From Roseomonas populi (GTDB taxonomy: Bacteria > Pseudomonadota > Alphaproteobacteria > Acetobacterales > Acetobacteraceae): 64,000 nucleotides of DNA. A program made the position numbers and the translations under genes. Shown here piece by piece: positions 53,140 through 62,029 of this stretch; within the stretch, counting starts at the first letter, position 1, and the number at the start of each line of letters is the position of its first letter. The stretch spans positions 1 to 64,000 of the forward strand of contig NZ_JANJOU010000020.1 in NCBI RefSeq assembly GCF_024594815.1, read 5' to 3'. The notes below the pieces were generated by a model, which did not search any database, was not told the origin of the DNA, and worked only from the letters and a program-made list of their open reading frames with translations.

Positions 53140-54363
53140 TCAGCCGAAGGGGCTGGCATCCATCGCGGCCAGTGCCGCCCAGGCATTCGCTGCCAGGTGC
53201 CCGCGCGCCGGGTAGAGGAAATCCGCCACCCCTGGCCGCAGCCCCGTTCCGAGCCCCGTGGTCAGCCAGGGCACGCTGGCGGCAGCGATCCAGCCATCCT
53301 CCCGGCGGTGGCGCGTGAGGGTGGCGGCGAAGCGCGCCGCATGTTCCTCCCGCCCCATCCGGCGCAGCAGCAGCACGGCCTGGGCCGTGCCCTCCATCCA
53401 GATGCCGTCGCGGTCGTCGTTGAAGTCCAGCCCCTCCATCTCGGCGGGCGGCGCCCCGGCGGGCAGGCCGTGCCGCGCCAGCACCCAGTCCAGCGCCGCC
53501 GCGAAGCCCGCATCGGGCCAGGCGAGGACGGGCCAGAGATTGGCGTCCAGCGCGCTGCCGCCATTCACCGAGCCATCGGGCGTGAGGCCCATCGCAAAGC
53601 GCTCCTGCGCGGGCAGCCACGTGGAGCGCACGAGGCCGGCCGCGTGGGCCGCGGCTTCCGCCCGCCCCAGGCGCCGGAAGGCAACGGCGAGATCCAGGTT
53701 CTGCTCCGTGCTCACCCAGGGCAGGGGATCGGGGGTGGGCTCGTGCCCTATGGTGCCGCCGCGATAGCCTGAGGGGGCGCGCAGCCCCTCCAGCCAATCC
53801 GCCGCCCGCTCCGCCGCGTGGCGGAAGGGCGGGTCTCCCAGCGCCGTCCAGAGCAGCACCGCGAAGGCCACCGGCCCGGCCGCGCTGCCGGCTTGGTAGC
53901 CGTCCTCCAGCCACATTCCGCGCGCGGCGTCCCACCAGCCCGGCGGCCTTGCGCTGCGCGGCGCCTCGGCATGGACCCGCCCGGCGGCGTAGGCGTTGCG
54001 CAGGCGCCCGTCCGTCCAGTGCCGGTCCTGCTCCTGGGCCAGGCGCAGCGCCTCGCCGATCCGAAAGGCAAGAGGCCGCTCCCCGCCCGCCAGCAGGGCC
54101 AACCCGGCCAGGGCGTTGTCGTAGGTGAAGGCGACCTCCGCGTGGACACGGTCGAAGTCCTCCCGCCCCTCGGTGGTGAAGGATTTCAGCAGCACCGGCC
54201 CGTCCGCCGCCGCTACGGCCGCGCGGATGGGCGCCAGGCCATCCCGGCCCAGCGCCGCCCAGGGCGCTTCCGCCGCCCGGGCCGGGGCTGCGAGAAATGG
54301 CGTGGCCAGCGCTAGCCGGCGGGGTAGGGCAGGGGGCTTCCGGGCGCCTTCGGGCGTGCTCAT
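53140..54363 (-). CDS. Exported (alpha/alpha)6-barrel-like protein, glycosidase-like
   Basis: A 407-residue protein with a signal peptide (...'RRLALATPFLAAPARAAE') and regularly spaced helical hairpins with aromatic-acidic clusters: 'AFTYDNALAGLALLAGG', 'WWDAARGMWLEDGYQAGSAAGPVAFAVLLWTALGD', 'YRGGTIGHEPTPDPLPWVSTEQNLDLAVAFRRLG', 'DFNDDRDGIWMEGTAQAVLLLRRMG'. This spacing is that of six-hairpin glycosidase-like enzymes. A periplasmic glycan-active role is inference; a catalytic acid was not identified. Confidence 0.7.
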   Translation of the reverse strand: MSTPEGARKPPALPRRLALATPFLAAPARAAEAPWAALGRDGLAPIRAAVAAADGPVLLKSFTTEGREDFDRVHAEVAFTYDNALAGLALLAGGERPLAFRIGEALRLAQEQDRHWTDGRLRNAYAAGRVHAEAPRSARPPGWWDAARGMWLEDGYQAGSAAGPVAFAVLLWTALGDPPFRHAAERAADWLEGLRAPSGYRGGTIGHEPTPDPLPWVSTEQNLDLAVAFRRLGRAEAAAHAAGLVRSTWLPAQERFAMGLTPDGSVNGGSALDANLWPVLAWPDAGFAAALDWVLARHGLPAGAPPAEMEGLDFNDDRDGIWMEGTAQAVLLLRRMGREEHAARFAATLTRHRREDGWIAAASVPWLTTGLGTGLRPGVADFLYPARGHLAANAWAALAAMDASPFG

Positions 54364-54447
54364 CCCGCCCTTCTAGCACCCACCCCCTGGGAAAGCGGCC
54401 CGTTCGGGTCGATACCTTCACCTGACGCCGCAGGAGTGAGTCGCCCG

Positions 54448-54942
54448 ATGGAGCCTAGCCGCCAGGAATTCCGCGATGCCATGGCCCGTCTCGGCGCGGC
54501 CGTGACCATCGTTACCACCGATGGGAAAGGCGGCCGCGTGGGTATCACTGCCAGCGCCGTGTGCAGCGTGACGGACACCCCGCCCACCCTGCTGGTCTGC
54601 ATGAACCGCAACAGCAGCCTCAACCCGGTGGTCCAGGCGAACGGCGTGCTCTGCGTCAACGTGCTGCCCGGCGCGGCGCAGGAATTGGCCAACACCTTCG
54701 CCGGCTTCACCGGTGCGGATCAGGTGGTGCGCTTCGAGGAGGGGAACTGGACCACCCTCGCCACCGGCGCCCCGATGCTGGAGGAGGCGGTGGCCGCCCT
54801 GGACTGCGAGGTGGAGGAGGTTGTGGAGAAGGGCACGCACAGCGTCGTCTTCGCGCGTGTCCTGGCCATCCGCCTGGGGGCGCCCGGGCCGGCGCTGATC
54901 TGGTTCTCGCGCAACTATCACCCGGTGGGCATGCCGGAGTAG
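54448..54942 (+). CDS. Flavin reductase (HpaC-like)
   Basis: A 164-residue flavin reductase domain protein. 'RDAMARLGAAVTIVTTDGKGGRVGITASAVCSVTDTPPTLLVCMNRNSS' region and 'LCVNVLPGAAQELANTFAG' are diagnostic, ending 'LIWFSRNYHPVG'. Such enzymes supply reduced FMN/FAD to two-component monooxygenases; no oxygenase partner is adjacent. ATG 54448 lies after AGGAG; GTG 54436 would add four residues. Confidence 0.9.
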   Translation: MEPSRQEFRDAMARLGAAVTIVTTDGKGGRVGITASAVCSVTDTPPTLLVCMNRNSSLNPVVQANGVLCVNVLPGAAQELANTFAGFTGADQVVRFEEGNWTTLATGAPMLEEAVAALDCEVEEVVEKGTHSVVFARVLAIRLGAPGPALIWFSRNYHPVGMPE

Positions 54943-54983
54943 CGGCCGGGGGAGGGTGAATCCCCCCCGGGCGCAGGGCAGGT

Positions 54984-55883
54984 TCAGCCGGCGCTGCGGC
55001 GCCCGGCGAGGTAGACGAGGTCCCGCGTGCCCGTCCGGGCCCCGATGATCGCCGCGCCCGCCCCGAGGACCAGGGCCGCGAAGACCCAGAAGCCCGCGAT
55101 GGCGGCCGACTTCGCTGCCGCGTCCGCGGCCTCGCGCGCCTTCTGCTCGGCCTCCTGCGCCACGCGCTGGGCTTCCGCCTCATAGGCCTGGACCCGGTTC
55201 GCCGCCTCGGCCTCGGGAATGCCGGCCTCCGCCGCCACGAGCTGGTTCAGCCGGGTCCGGTCGTTGCCGGACAGGCCGCCGCTTGCGAAGCGCTTGCCCA
55301 GGAGCTCTCCCATCTCGGCGCCGCGCTGCTCCGTCGTCATGCGGGCAGGATCGCTGGGGCCGGAGAGGGCGACGCGGGCGCGCTCCACGATCTCGTCGGG
55401 GTTGGTGTCCGGCGCCGCGGCGCCCGCGGCATGGCCGAGGCCCTGCGCCGCGCCGCCCACGACGTTCGATACGGCCGAGCTGGCCATGTTGACCGCCCCG
55501 GAGGCAATGGAGCCGAGGAGGACGGCGGAGACGAGGAAGGCGGTGGCCCAGACCGCCGCGCCGTGCAGCGTGGCATCCGGCGTGTCCGAGGTGCCGGAGA
55601 GGCGCGCGGCCGCGTAGCCGCCGAGCGCGAGGCCGAGAAGGTTGGAGACGAGCATCCAGATGCTGCCCGCGATACCGAGCGTGCCGGCGGCGGGGGTGTC
55701 GCGCGCGACCGCGTCCACGGTGGTGACGCCAATGGCGAGGCCGAGCACGTTCAGCGACATGCCGACGGCAATGGCGATCAGTGCCCCGGCAATGATGGCG
55801 CCCCAGGAGACGCGGTTCCGCAGGACGGGCGCGCCCTCCGGCATGGTGGGGGCGGCGGATGGTGCTTCGTAGGTGCCGGACAT
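54984..55883 (-). CDS. Stress-associated multi-helix membrane protein
   Basis: A 299-residue membrane protein with a short polar N-terminus, helices at about 28-50, 75-98 and 108-130, a soluble Ala/Glu-rich helical stretch (about 190-265) and a last helix near 270-290. Gly/Ala-rich 'GAIIAGALIAIAVGMSLNVLGLAIG' and 'GYAAARLSG' resemble alphaproteobacterial proteins loosely named PhnA-like. ATG 55883. An EcfG-type promoter lies 45 bases upstream, suggesting membership of the general stress regulon. No enzymatic motif seen. Confidence 0.78.
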   Translation of the reverse strand: MSGTYEAPSAAPTMPEGAPVLRNRVSWGAIIAGALIAIAVGMSLNVLGLAIGVTTVDAVARDTPAAGTLGIAGSIWMLVSNLLGLALGGYAAARLSGTSDTPDATLHGAAVWATAFLVSAVLLGSIASGAVNMASSAVSNVVGGAAQGLGHAAGAAAPDTNPDEIVERARVALSGPSDPARMTTEQRGAEMGELLGKRFASGGLSGNDRTRLNQLVAAEAGIPEAEAANRVQAYEAEAQRVAQEAEQKAREAADAAAKSAAIAGFWVFAALVLGAGAAIIGARTGTRDLVYLAGRRSAG

Positions 55884-55927
55884 GGCGTGTGTTCCTTTTT
55901 TGTGGGCCTTGAGGGCCGCAATCCGGG

Positions 55928-55953
55928 AACGGGATGAAAATCCGGCAAGTTGC
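55928..55953 (-). promoter_or_regulatory. Candidate EcfG-type promoter of the membrane protein gene
   Basis: Minus-strand GCAAC (55953-55949), 17-base spacer, CGTT (55931-55928), 45 bases before ATG 55883. Same variant as the three sites around phyR, more than 40 kb away. Confidence 0.6.
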
Positions 55954-56038
55954 CGCGGCGGAGATGAAGGGCGCGCGGCGTGGCCCCGCGGCAACGCCGC
56001 CCCTCCAACAACAAGGGACCGGAGGGTCTGGAACGCAG

Positions 56039-56068
56039 AAGGCCCCGGCGGTTTCCCGCCGGGGCCTT
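56039..56068. terminator. 13-bp perfect stem-loop in the livK downstream region
   Basis: Arms 56039-56051 and 56056-56068 with a 4-base loop. It lies in the 355-base gap between the stress membrane protein (55883) and livK (56239), and could end the liv transcript; only a short TTCT follows on the minus strand. The rest of the gap holds the EcfG-type promoter and a small reading frame. Confidence 0.6.
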
Positions 56069-56119
56069 CCCATCGCGTGGCCGGTTCGCGGCCCGCGTCA
56101 AACGGTGACCCGTGCGGGT

Positions 56120-56179
56120 TCAGCCCTGCACGGTGATCCGAGTGGCGGCCACGAGGACCTGGTTAAAGCGATGCGACAC
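56120..56179 (-). CDS. Possible 19-residue peptide with consensus Shine-Dalgarno
   Basis: GTG at 56179 opens a 19-codon frame (VSHRFNQVLVAATRITVQG). It is preceded by AAAGGAGGTGATCC (56194-56181), a full complement of the 16S rRNA 3' end, seven bases before the GTG. An in-frame ATG at 56197 would give 25 residues. It lies 60 bases past the livK stop and 50 bases before the stem-loop at 56068, so it would be the last frame of the liv transcript. Function unknown. Confidence 0.4.
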   Translation of the reverse strand: MSHRFNQVLVAATRITVQG

Positions 56180-56238
56180 CGGATCACCTCCTTTCATGCT
56201 GTTGACGTGAACGAAGATGGGACGGTGCGCCGGCCGCT

Positions 56239-57363
56239 TCAAGACATTTCCGCGTAGGAGCCGTTCTTCCAGACATAGAAGACGAAGTCCGGCACGGTGA
56301 TGTCGCCCTTCCGATCGAAGCTGATCGGGCCGAGCACCGTCTGCCACGGGCCGGAGGCCTTCATCGCGTCCGCCACCTTGCGCGGATCGACGGTGTTCGC
56401 CTTCGCCGCGGCGGCGGCCCAGATCTGGGCCGCGGCGTAGGAGTAGAGCGCGAAGCCCTCCGGATCCACGTTGCGGGCCTTGAAGCGGGCCACCACCTCG
56501 GCCGCCTGCGGGCGCTTCCGGGGGTCGGAGGGGAAGGTCATCATGCAGCCCTCGCCGGCCGCGCCGCTGATCTGCCAGAACTCGTTCGTGGTCAGCGCGT
56601 CGCCGCCGATCAGGGTGCAGTTCATCCCCTGCTCCTTGGCCTGGCGGATGATCAGCCCGGCCTCGGTGTGGTAGCCGCCAAGGTAGATCACGTCGATGTT
56701 CGCGGCTTTCAGGCGGGAGACAACGGCGTTGTAGTCGCGCTCGCCGGGGGTATAGGCGGCGTAGATCGTCTCGGTCAGCCCGGCCGCGTTCATCGTCTTC
56801 TTCGTCTCGTCCGCCAGGCCCTTGCCGTAGGCGGAGTTGTCGTGGAGCACGGCGACGCGCTTACCCCTGTAGTTCTCGGCGATGTACTTCCCGGCCACGG
56901 CACCCTGCTGGTCGTCGCGCCCGCAGGTGCGGAAGGTGTTCCAGGAACCCTCGTCCGTGTAGCGCGGGTTGGTGGAGGCGGGGCTGATCTGCAGCACGCC
57001 CTCCTCCGTATAGACCTTGCTGGCGGGGATGGAGGAGCCGGAGCAGTAATGCCCGACCACCACGCGCACCTGCCGCCCGGCGAGCTGGTTGGCGACGGAG
57101 ACGGCCTGGCGCGGGTCGCAGGCGTCGTCGCCCGTCTCCATCGCCAGCTGCTGGCCCAGCACGCCGCCGGCGGCGTTCAGGTCCGTCACGGCCTGGGTCA
57201 CGCCCTCGCGCATCTGGGCGCCGAAGGTGGCGTTGGCGCCCGTCAGCGGGCCGGCCATGGCGATGCGGATGGGCCCGCGGGCCTGGGCCATGGCGCCCCC
57301 GGCCGGGAGGACCGCCGGGGCGGCGAGGGTGGCACCCAGGAGGGTGCGGCGCTGGATGGTCAT
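56239..57363 (-). CDS. livK: Branched-chain amino acid ABC receptor (LivK-like)
   Basis: A 374-residue periplasmic receptor with signal peptide 'LLGATLAAPAVLPAGGAMAQ' and the Peripla_BP_6 pattern: 'IRIAMAGPLTGANATFGAQMREGV', 'VVVGHYCSGSSIPASKVY', 'GKRVAVLHDNSAYGKGLADE' and 'VIYLGGYHTEAGLIIRQAKEQG'. It delivers Leu/Ile/Val or related amides to LivHM. It is last in the livHMGFK order, 55 bases after livF. Confidence 0.93.
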   Translation of the reverse strand: MTIQRRTLLGATLAAPAVLPAGGAMAQARGPIRIAMAGPLTGANATFGAQMREGVTQAVTDLNAAGGVLGQQLAMETGDDACDPRQAVSVANQLAGRQVRVVVGHYCSGSSIPASKVYTEEGVLQISPASTNPRYTDEGSWNTFRTCGRDDQQGAVAGKYIAENYRGKRVAVLHDNSAYGKGLADETKKTMNAAGLTETIYAAYTPGERDYNAVVSRLKAANIDVIYLGGYHTEAGLIIRQAKEQGMNCTLIGGDALTTNEFWQISGAAGEGCMMTFPSDPRKRPQAAEVVARFKARNVDPEGFALYSYAAAQIWAAAAAKANTVDPRKVADAMKASGPWQTVLGPISFDRKGDITVPDFVFYVWKNGSYAEMS

Positions 57364-57418
57364 GGGGAAGCCTCCGCTGGACTGTTTGGGGGAGCCTAGG
57401 GCGCGCGACCGTTACGCT

Positions 57419-58132
57419 TCAATGGGTGCCGAGATAGGCGTCCCGCACCTCGGGCCGGGCCAGCAGCGCCGCGCCCGTGTCCCCCATGGTGATGCGCCCG
57501 TTCACCAGCACGTAGCCGCGGTGGGCGAGGCGAAGCGCCTGATTGGCGTTCTGCTCCACCAGCAGCACGGTCAGCCCGGTTTCCCGGTTCAGCGTGCGGA
57601 TGGCCGTGAAGATCTGCCGCACCACCAGCGGCGCCAGGCCGAGGGAGGGCTCGTCCAGCAGCAGCAGCCGGGGCTTCGACATCAGCGCGCGGGCGATGGC
57701 GAGCATCTGCTGCTCGCCGCCGGAGAGTGTGCCGCCGCGCTGCGCCTCGCGCTCCTTCAGGCGGGGGAACAGGGTGAAGGCCTGCTCCAGCCCCGGTGCG
57801 GGATCCACCCCGAAGGACTGCGCGCCCATCAGCAGGTTCTCCCGCACGCTCATGCGCGGGAAGATCCGGCGGCCCTCCGGGGACTGCGCGATGCCGGCGC
57901 GGGCGATCTCGTGCATCGGCATGCCCGTGATGTCGCGCCCCTCGAACACCACGCGGCCGGTGCGGGCGCGCGGGCTGCCGAAGATCGTCATCAGCAGGGT
58001 GGACTTGCCGGCGCCGTTCGCGCCGATCAGCGTCACGATCTCGCCGGGGTCGACGTGGACGGAGACGCCCTTCAGCGCCTCCACGGCGCCATAGGCGGTG
58101 GTCACGTTCTCCAGACGCAGCATTTGCGTCAT
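57419..58132 (-). CDS. livF: Branched-chain amino acid ABC ATPase LivF
   Basis: A 237-residue ATPase with Walker A GANGAGKST, signature LSGGEQQMLAIARALM and Walker B LLLLDEPSLGLAPL. The signature 'GGEQQMLAIARALM' and 'VEQNANQALRLAHRGYVL' are LivF traits. Its ATG overlaps the livG stop. Confidence 0.95.
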   Translation of the reverse strand: MTQMLRLENVTTAYGAVEALKGVSVHVDPGEIVTLIGANGAGKSTLLMTIFGSPRARTGRVVFEGRDITGMPMHEIARAGIAQSPEGRRIFPRMSVRENLLMGAQSFGVDPAPGLEQAFTLFPRLKEREAQRGGTLSGGEQQMLAIARALMSKPRLLLLDEPSLGLAPLVVRQIFTAIRTLNRETGLTVLLVEQNANQALRLAHRGYVLVNGRITMGDTGAALLARPEVRDAYLGTH

Positions 58133-58959
58133 GCCGCGCCCTCCGCGGTGGCGGGGGAGGGTTCCTCGTCGTCGTCGCCGGTGCCGAGATAGGCGGCGAT
58201 CACCGCCTCATCCGAGCGGATCTGGGCTGGCGTGCCGTCGGCGATCTTCTTGCCGTGGTCCAGCACGACGATGTGGTCGGAGATGTTCATCACCACCCCC
58301 ATGTCGTGCTCGATCAGCAGGATGGAGCAGCCACCATCGCGGATCAGCCGGATCAGCGCCGCTAGCTCTTCGGACTCCCGCGGGTTGAGCCCCGCGGCGG
58401 GCTCGTCCAGGCAGAGCAGCACGGGGTCGGTGCACATGGCCCGCGCGATCTCCAGCCGCCGCTGCGCGCCGTAGGGCAGGGCGCCCGCAGGGTCGTCCGC
58501 CCGGTCCAGCAGGTCCGTCGCCCCCAGCCAGTGCTTCGCGCGCTCGATCGCCGCCCGTTCCGCCGCGCGGTAGCCGCCCAGGCCAAGGACCGCGCCGATG
58601 CCGAAGCCGGTTGCCGCCTGCAGCCGGTTGTGCTGCGCGACCAGCAGGTTCTCCAGCACCGTCATGCCGCCGAAGAGGCGGATGTTCTGGAAGGTGCGGG
58701 CCACTCCCGCGCGTGCGATGCGGTGGCCGGGGGTGGCGTGCAGCCCGCGCTCACCCTCCCGCCCGTGCAGGATGATCTCGCCCTCGCTCGGCGTGTAGAA
58801 ACCGGTGATGAGGTTGAAGACGGTGGTCTTGCCTGCGCCGTTGGGGCCGATCACGGCGGTGATGTCGCCCCGCGCCGCCTCGAAGGAGACGTGGTTCACG
58901 GCGGTCAGCCCGCCGAACCGCATCACCAGCTCCCGCACCTGAAGGATCGGCGCGCTCAT
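58129..58959 (-). CDS. livG: Branched-chain amino acid ABC ATPase LivG
   Basis: A 276-residue ATPase: Walker A GPNGAGKTT, LivG-type 'GVARTFQNIRLFGGMTVLENLLVAQH', signature-like 'LPYGAQRRLEIARAMC' and Walker B LLCLDEPAAGLNP. It pairs with LivF. ATGA overlap with livM upstream and livF downstream. Confidence 0.95.
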   Translation of the reverse strand: MSAPILQVRELVMRFGGLTAVNHVSFEAARGDITAVIGPNGAGKTTVFNLITGFYTPSEGEIILHGREGERGLHATPGHRIARAGVARTFQNIRLFGGMTVLENLLVAQHNRLQAATGFGIGAVLGLGGYRAAERAAIERAKHWLGATDLLDRADDPAGALPYGAQRRLEIARAMCTDPVLLCLDEPAAGLNPRESEELAALIRLIRDGGCSILLIEHDMGVVMNISDHIVVLDHGKKIADGTPAQIRSDEAVIAAYLGTGDDDEEPSPATAEGAA

Positions 58960-60356
58960 CCGTGGCCCTCCCCCACGAGGTCACCCGAAATGGCGCGGCG
59001 CTTCCCGAGGGCGATGGAGGGCGTGCGGGTGGAAACCAGCCCGCGCGGCCGCCAGACCATGATCGCCACCATCGCCCCGCCGAAGACGAGCATCCGGTAC
59101 TCTTCCAGGTCGCGGAAGGCCTCGAACCCGCCGATCATCACCAGCGCCGCCAGCGCGACGCCCAACTGGCTGCCGAGGCCGCCGAGCACGACGATGGCGA
59201 GGATGATGGCGCTCTCGATGAAGGTGAAGCTCTCTGGGCTGACGAAGGCCTGGCGCGTGGCGAAGAAGGCGCCGGCGAAGCCGCCGAACATGGCGCCGAT
59301 GGCGAAGGCGGTCAGCTTCGTGTTCGTCACGTTGATGCCCAGCGCTCGGCAGGCGATCTCGTCCTCCCGCAGCGCCTCCCAGGCGCGGCCCAGGGGCTGG
59401 CGGCGGAGCCGCAGCGTCACCCAGTTCGTCAGCAGGGCGAGGGCGAGGATCAGGTAGTAGAGGAACACCACCCGGTGGGTGGGGGAGGGTTCCAGCCCGA
59501 AGAAGTCGGAGAAGGAGCCGGGCCCGCCGCCCGCGCTGAAGCTCAGCCCGAAGAAGGATGGGCGGGGGATCCCGGAAATTCCGTTCGGCCCGCCCGTGAG
59601 CGACACCCAGTTGATCAGCACCACCCGGATGATCTCGCCGAAGGCCAGCGTGACGATCGCCAGGTAGTCGCCCCGCAGCCGCAGCACGGGAAAGCCGAGG
59701 AGCACGCCCCAGAAGGCCGCCATGATCCCTGCCAGCGGCAGGCAGATCCAGAAGGAGAGGCCGTAATTGGTGGAGAGCAGCGCGTAGGCATAGGCGCCGA
59801 CGGCGTAGAAGGCGACGTAGCCCAGGTCGAGCAGCCCGGCGAGCCCGACCACGATGTTCAGCCCCCATCCCAGCATGACATAGGTGAGGACGAGGATGCC
59901 GAGGTCCAGCACGTAGCGCGACGTGCCCGGCAGGAAGGGCAGGACGACGGCGAAGCCCAGCAGCAGGGGCGCGACGAAGGTGCCGATGCGGCGCAGCACT
60001 TCCGTCCGCCGCGCGGTGGGTGCCGTGCGGGCCGGGCGGTGGTCCTGCCAGAGGTTCAGCAGCAGCCGCCCGGCGAAGACGAGGCCGACAAGGATGGCCA
60101 CGTCCGCCCAGCGTGTCCGGATGATCAGCCCGCTGCCCGGAGAGACATCCGTTCGCAGCCCGACGAGCGGCACGAAGAGAACCACCGAGACCAGCGCGGC
60201 CATGACCGCGTCCCGCAGCGCGTGCGCGATAGGCGGGCGCGGTGCGGCCGGGGCGGGGCCGCGGGGGATGCCGCCCGTCTGGCCCGGCGCGGGCACGCCG
60301 TCATCGCTGCGCGCCGCCCCGCCCTCATGCGGGCCGCCGAGGACGGAATCGCTCAT
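58956..60356 (-). CDS. livM: Branched-chain amino acid ABC permease LivM
   Basis: A 466-residue permease, longer than many LivM. An extra N-terminal region of about 120 residues (Gly/Pro-rich tail plus two or three helices) precedes the LivM core 'YVMLGWGLNIVVGLAGLLDLGYVAFYAVGAYAYA', followed by 'GDYLAIVTLAFGEIIRVVLINW' and the loop 'GRAWEALREDEIACRALGINVTNTKL'. ATG 60356 overlaps the livH stop. Confidence 0.94.
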   Translation of the reverse strand: MSDSVLGGPHEGGAARSDDGVPAPGQTGGIPRGPAPAAPRPPIAHALRDAVMAALVSVVLFVPLVGLRTDVSPGSGLIIRTRWADVAILVGLVFAGRLLLNLWQDHRPARTAPTARRTEVLRRIGTFVAPLLLGFAVVLPFLPGTSRYVLDLGILVLTYVMLGWGLNIVVGLAGLLDLGYVAFYAVGAYAYALLSTNYGLSFWICLPLAGIMAAFWGVLLGFPVLRLRGDYLAIVTLAFGEIIRVVLINWVSLTGGPNGISGIPRPSFFGLSFSAGGGPGSFSDFFGLEPSPTHRVVFLYYLILALALLTNWVTLRLRRQPLGRAWEALREDEIACRALGINVTNTKLTAFAIGAMFGGFAGAFFATRQAFVSPESFTFIESAIILAIVVLGGLGSQLGVALAALVMIGGFEAFRDLEEYRMLVFGGAMVAIMVWRPRGLVSTRTPSIALGKRRAISGDLVGEGHG

Positions 60357-61267
60357 ACCTTCTCCACCTCCGCCCGGCCGAGCAGCCCGGTGGGCATGAA
60401 GATCAGCGTGATGACGAGGATCGCGAAGGTCGCCACATCCTTGTACTGCACGGAGAAGTAGGCGCTCCAGAAGGTCTCGATCAGCCCGATCAGCAGCCCG
60501 CCCAGCACCGCCCCGGGCAGGGATCCGATGCCCCCCAGCACCGCGGCGGTGAAGGCTTTTACCCCCGCCAGGAAGCCGATGTAGAAGTCGATCACCCCGT
60601 AGCGCAGCAGGTACATGGTGCCCGCGACGGAGGCGAGCGCCGCGCCGATGACGAAGGTGATGCTGATGGTGCGGTCCGTGTCGATCCCGAGCAGCCCCGC
60701 CATTTTCCGATCCTGCTCGCAGGCCCGCATGGCGCGGCCGAGCGAGGTTCGCGTCACCAGCCAGGTGAAGATCGCCAACACCAGCAGCGTCACCACGATG
60801 ATCATGGCCTGCATGGTGGAGATGGACACCGCGAAGCCGTTGCCGTGCCAAAGCTCCACGCTGCCGGTGACGAGGGACTCAATCGGCTTCACCCGCGCCC
60901 CCTGCGCCACCTGCACGTAGTTCTGCAGCACGATGGACATGCCGATCGCCGAGATCAGCGGCGCCAGCCGGAAGGAGCCGCGCAGGGGCCGGTAGGCCAC
61001 CCGCTCCACGGACCAGCCGTACAGCGCGGTGACGGCCATGGAGACCAGCAGCACCAGCAGGATCGCACCTGGCCCCGCCGTCCATCCCCCCATCGCGATC
61101 AGCACGAAGGAGATGAGGGAGATGAAGGCGCCCACCATGAAGATGTCGCCATGGGCGAAGTTGATCATCCCGATGATCCCGTAGACCATCGTGTAGCCCA
61201 CCGCGATCAACCCGTAGATCATGCCCAACGCGACGCCGTTGATCAGCTGCTGCAGGGCATAGGCCAA
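60353..61267 (-). CDS. livH: Branched-chain amino acid ABC permease LivH
   Basis: A 304-residue permease. The start 'AYALQQLINGVALGMIYGLIAVGYTMVYGIIGMINFAHGDIFMVGAF' is the LivH hallmark, and the loop 'GRAMRACEQDRKMAGLLGIDTDRTI' is also present. TTG 61267 fits the conserved N-terminus and has GGGAGACC upstream. First gene of the liv operon. Confidence 0.94.
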   Translation of the reverse strand: MAYALQQLINGVALGMIYGLIAVGYTMVYGIIGMINFAHGDIFMVGAFISLISFVLIAMGGWTAGPGAILLVLLVSMAVTALYGWSVERVAYRPLRGSFRLAPLISAIGMSIVLQNYVQVAQGARVKPIESLVTGSVELWHGNGFAVSISTMQAMIIVVTLLVLAIFTWLVTRTSLGRAMRACEQDRKMAGLLGIDTDRTISITFVIGAALASVAGTMYLLRYGVIDFYIGFLAGVKAFTAAVLGGIGSLPGAVLGGLLIGLIETFWSAYFSVQYKDVATFAILVITLIFMPTGLLGRAEVEKV

Positions 61268-61353
61268 GCGCGGTCTCCCAAACGTTCGTGGCCGGGGGTG
61301 TTCCCCCTGGCCCGCCCTTCGGCGGTGAAGCATCCCTCGTGCCACGCTACGCC

Positions 61354-61388
61354 GCCGGCCCGCCCCGCGCCAAGGGGGGCGGGCCGGC
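61354..61388. terminator. 13-bp stem-loop between FMN reductase and livH
   Basis: Arms 61354-61366 and 61376-61388 are perfectly complementary, all G/C, with a 9-base loop. It lies just past the stop of the FMN reductase gene and 87 bases before livH; no T-run on the minus strand. Confidence 0.5.
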
Positions 61389-61395
61389 GGGCCGT

Positions 61396-61956
61396 TCAGA
61401 CCTTGATGCGCAGGGCCCAATCCCGCAGCGCCACGATCTGCTGGGCGATGAAGCCGCGGGTCGTCTCGTCCGTCAGCCGGCCCTCGGCATCGATCTTTCC
61501 ACCGGACTGGTTGATCATCACCTCCGGCTTGTTGATCGGGAAGGCGTTGAGGAAGACGAACATCTTCCGCAGGTCGTACTGCGCGCGGGAGGTGCCGAAG
61601 AGGCCGGGGGAGGCGCCAAGGATTGCCACCGGCTTCTCGTTGAAGGGCTGCTCCGGCGGGCGGGAGGCCCAGTCGATCGCGTTCTTCAGCACGCCGGGGA
61701 TGGAGTAGTTGTACTCCGGCGTTGCGATCATCACCGCGTCCGCTTCCCGCAGCGCCGTCCGGAAGGCCTCCACGGCCGGCGGGTAGCCCTCGCCGGTGCG
61801 GACATCGTCGTTGTAGGGAGGGATCTCCCCAAGCCCCTCGAAGATCGTCACCTCCACGCCTTCCGGCGCCAGCTCCTGGGCGGCGCGGAGGGCGGCGGTG
61901 TTGTGCGAGCCCTTACGAAGGCTGCCGGAGATGGCGAGGATCTTGAAGCTGGCCAT
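61396..61956 (-). CDS. NADPH-dependent FMN reductase
   Basis: A 186-residue flavodoxin-fold oxidoreductase of the ChrR/SsuE/AzoR type. The FMN phosphate loop 'ISGSLRKGSHNTAALRAAQ' and the 'ATPEYNYSIPGVLKNAIDWASRP' motif are unmistakable. It reduces FMN, quinones, azo compounds or chromate with NAD(P)H. ATG 61956 has AGGAGAATCCCCCCGACC upstream. Confidence 0.92.
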   Translation of the reverse strand: MASFKILAISGSLRKGSHNTAALRAAQELAPEGVEVTIFEGLGEIPPYNDDVRTGEGYPPAVEAFRTALREADAVMIATPEYNYSIPGVLKNAIDWASRPPEQPFNEKPVAILGASPGLFGTSRAQYDLRKMFVFLNAFPINKPEVMINQSGGKIDAEGRLTDETTRGFIAQQIVALRDWALRIKV

Positions 61957-62029
61957 GGTCGGGGGGATTCTCCTGAAGGCGGGCAGGGAGGCATAGGCGC
62001 TGGCGAAGGCTGGCGCCACCGCGCGGGGG

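Noticed and set aside
56181-56194. Match to the 3' end of 16S rRNA on the plus strand
   Set aside because: Similarity stops after 14 bases and no further rRNA sequence flanks it. It is better read as a Shine-Dalgarno site on the minus strand.
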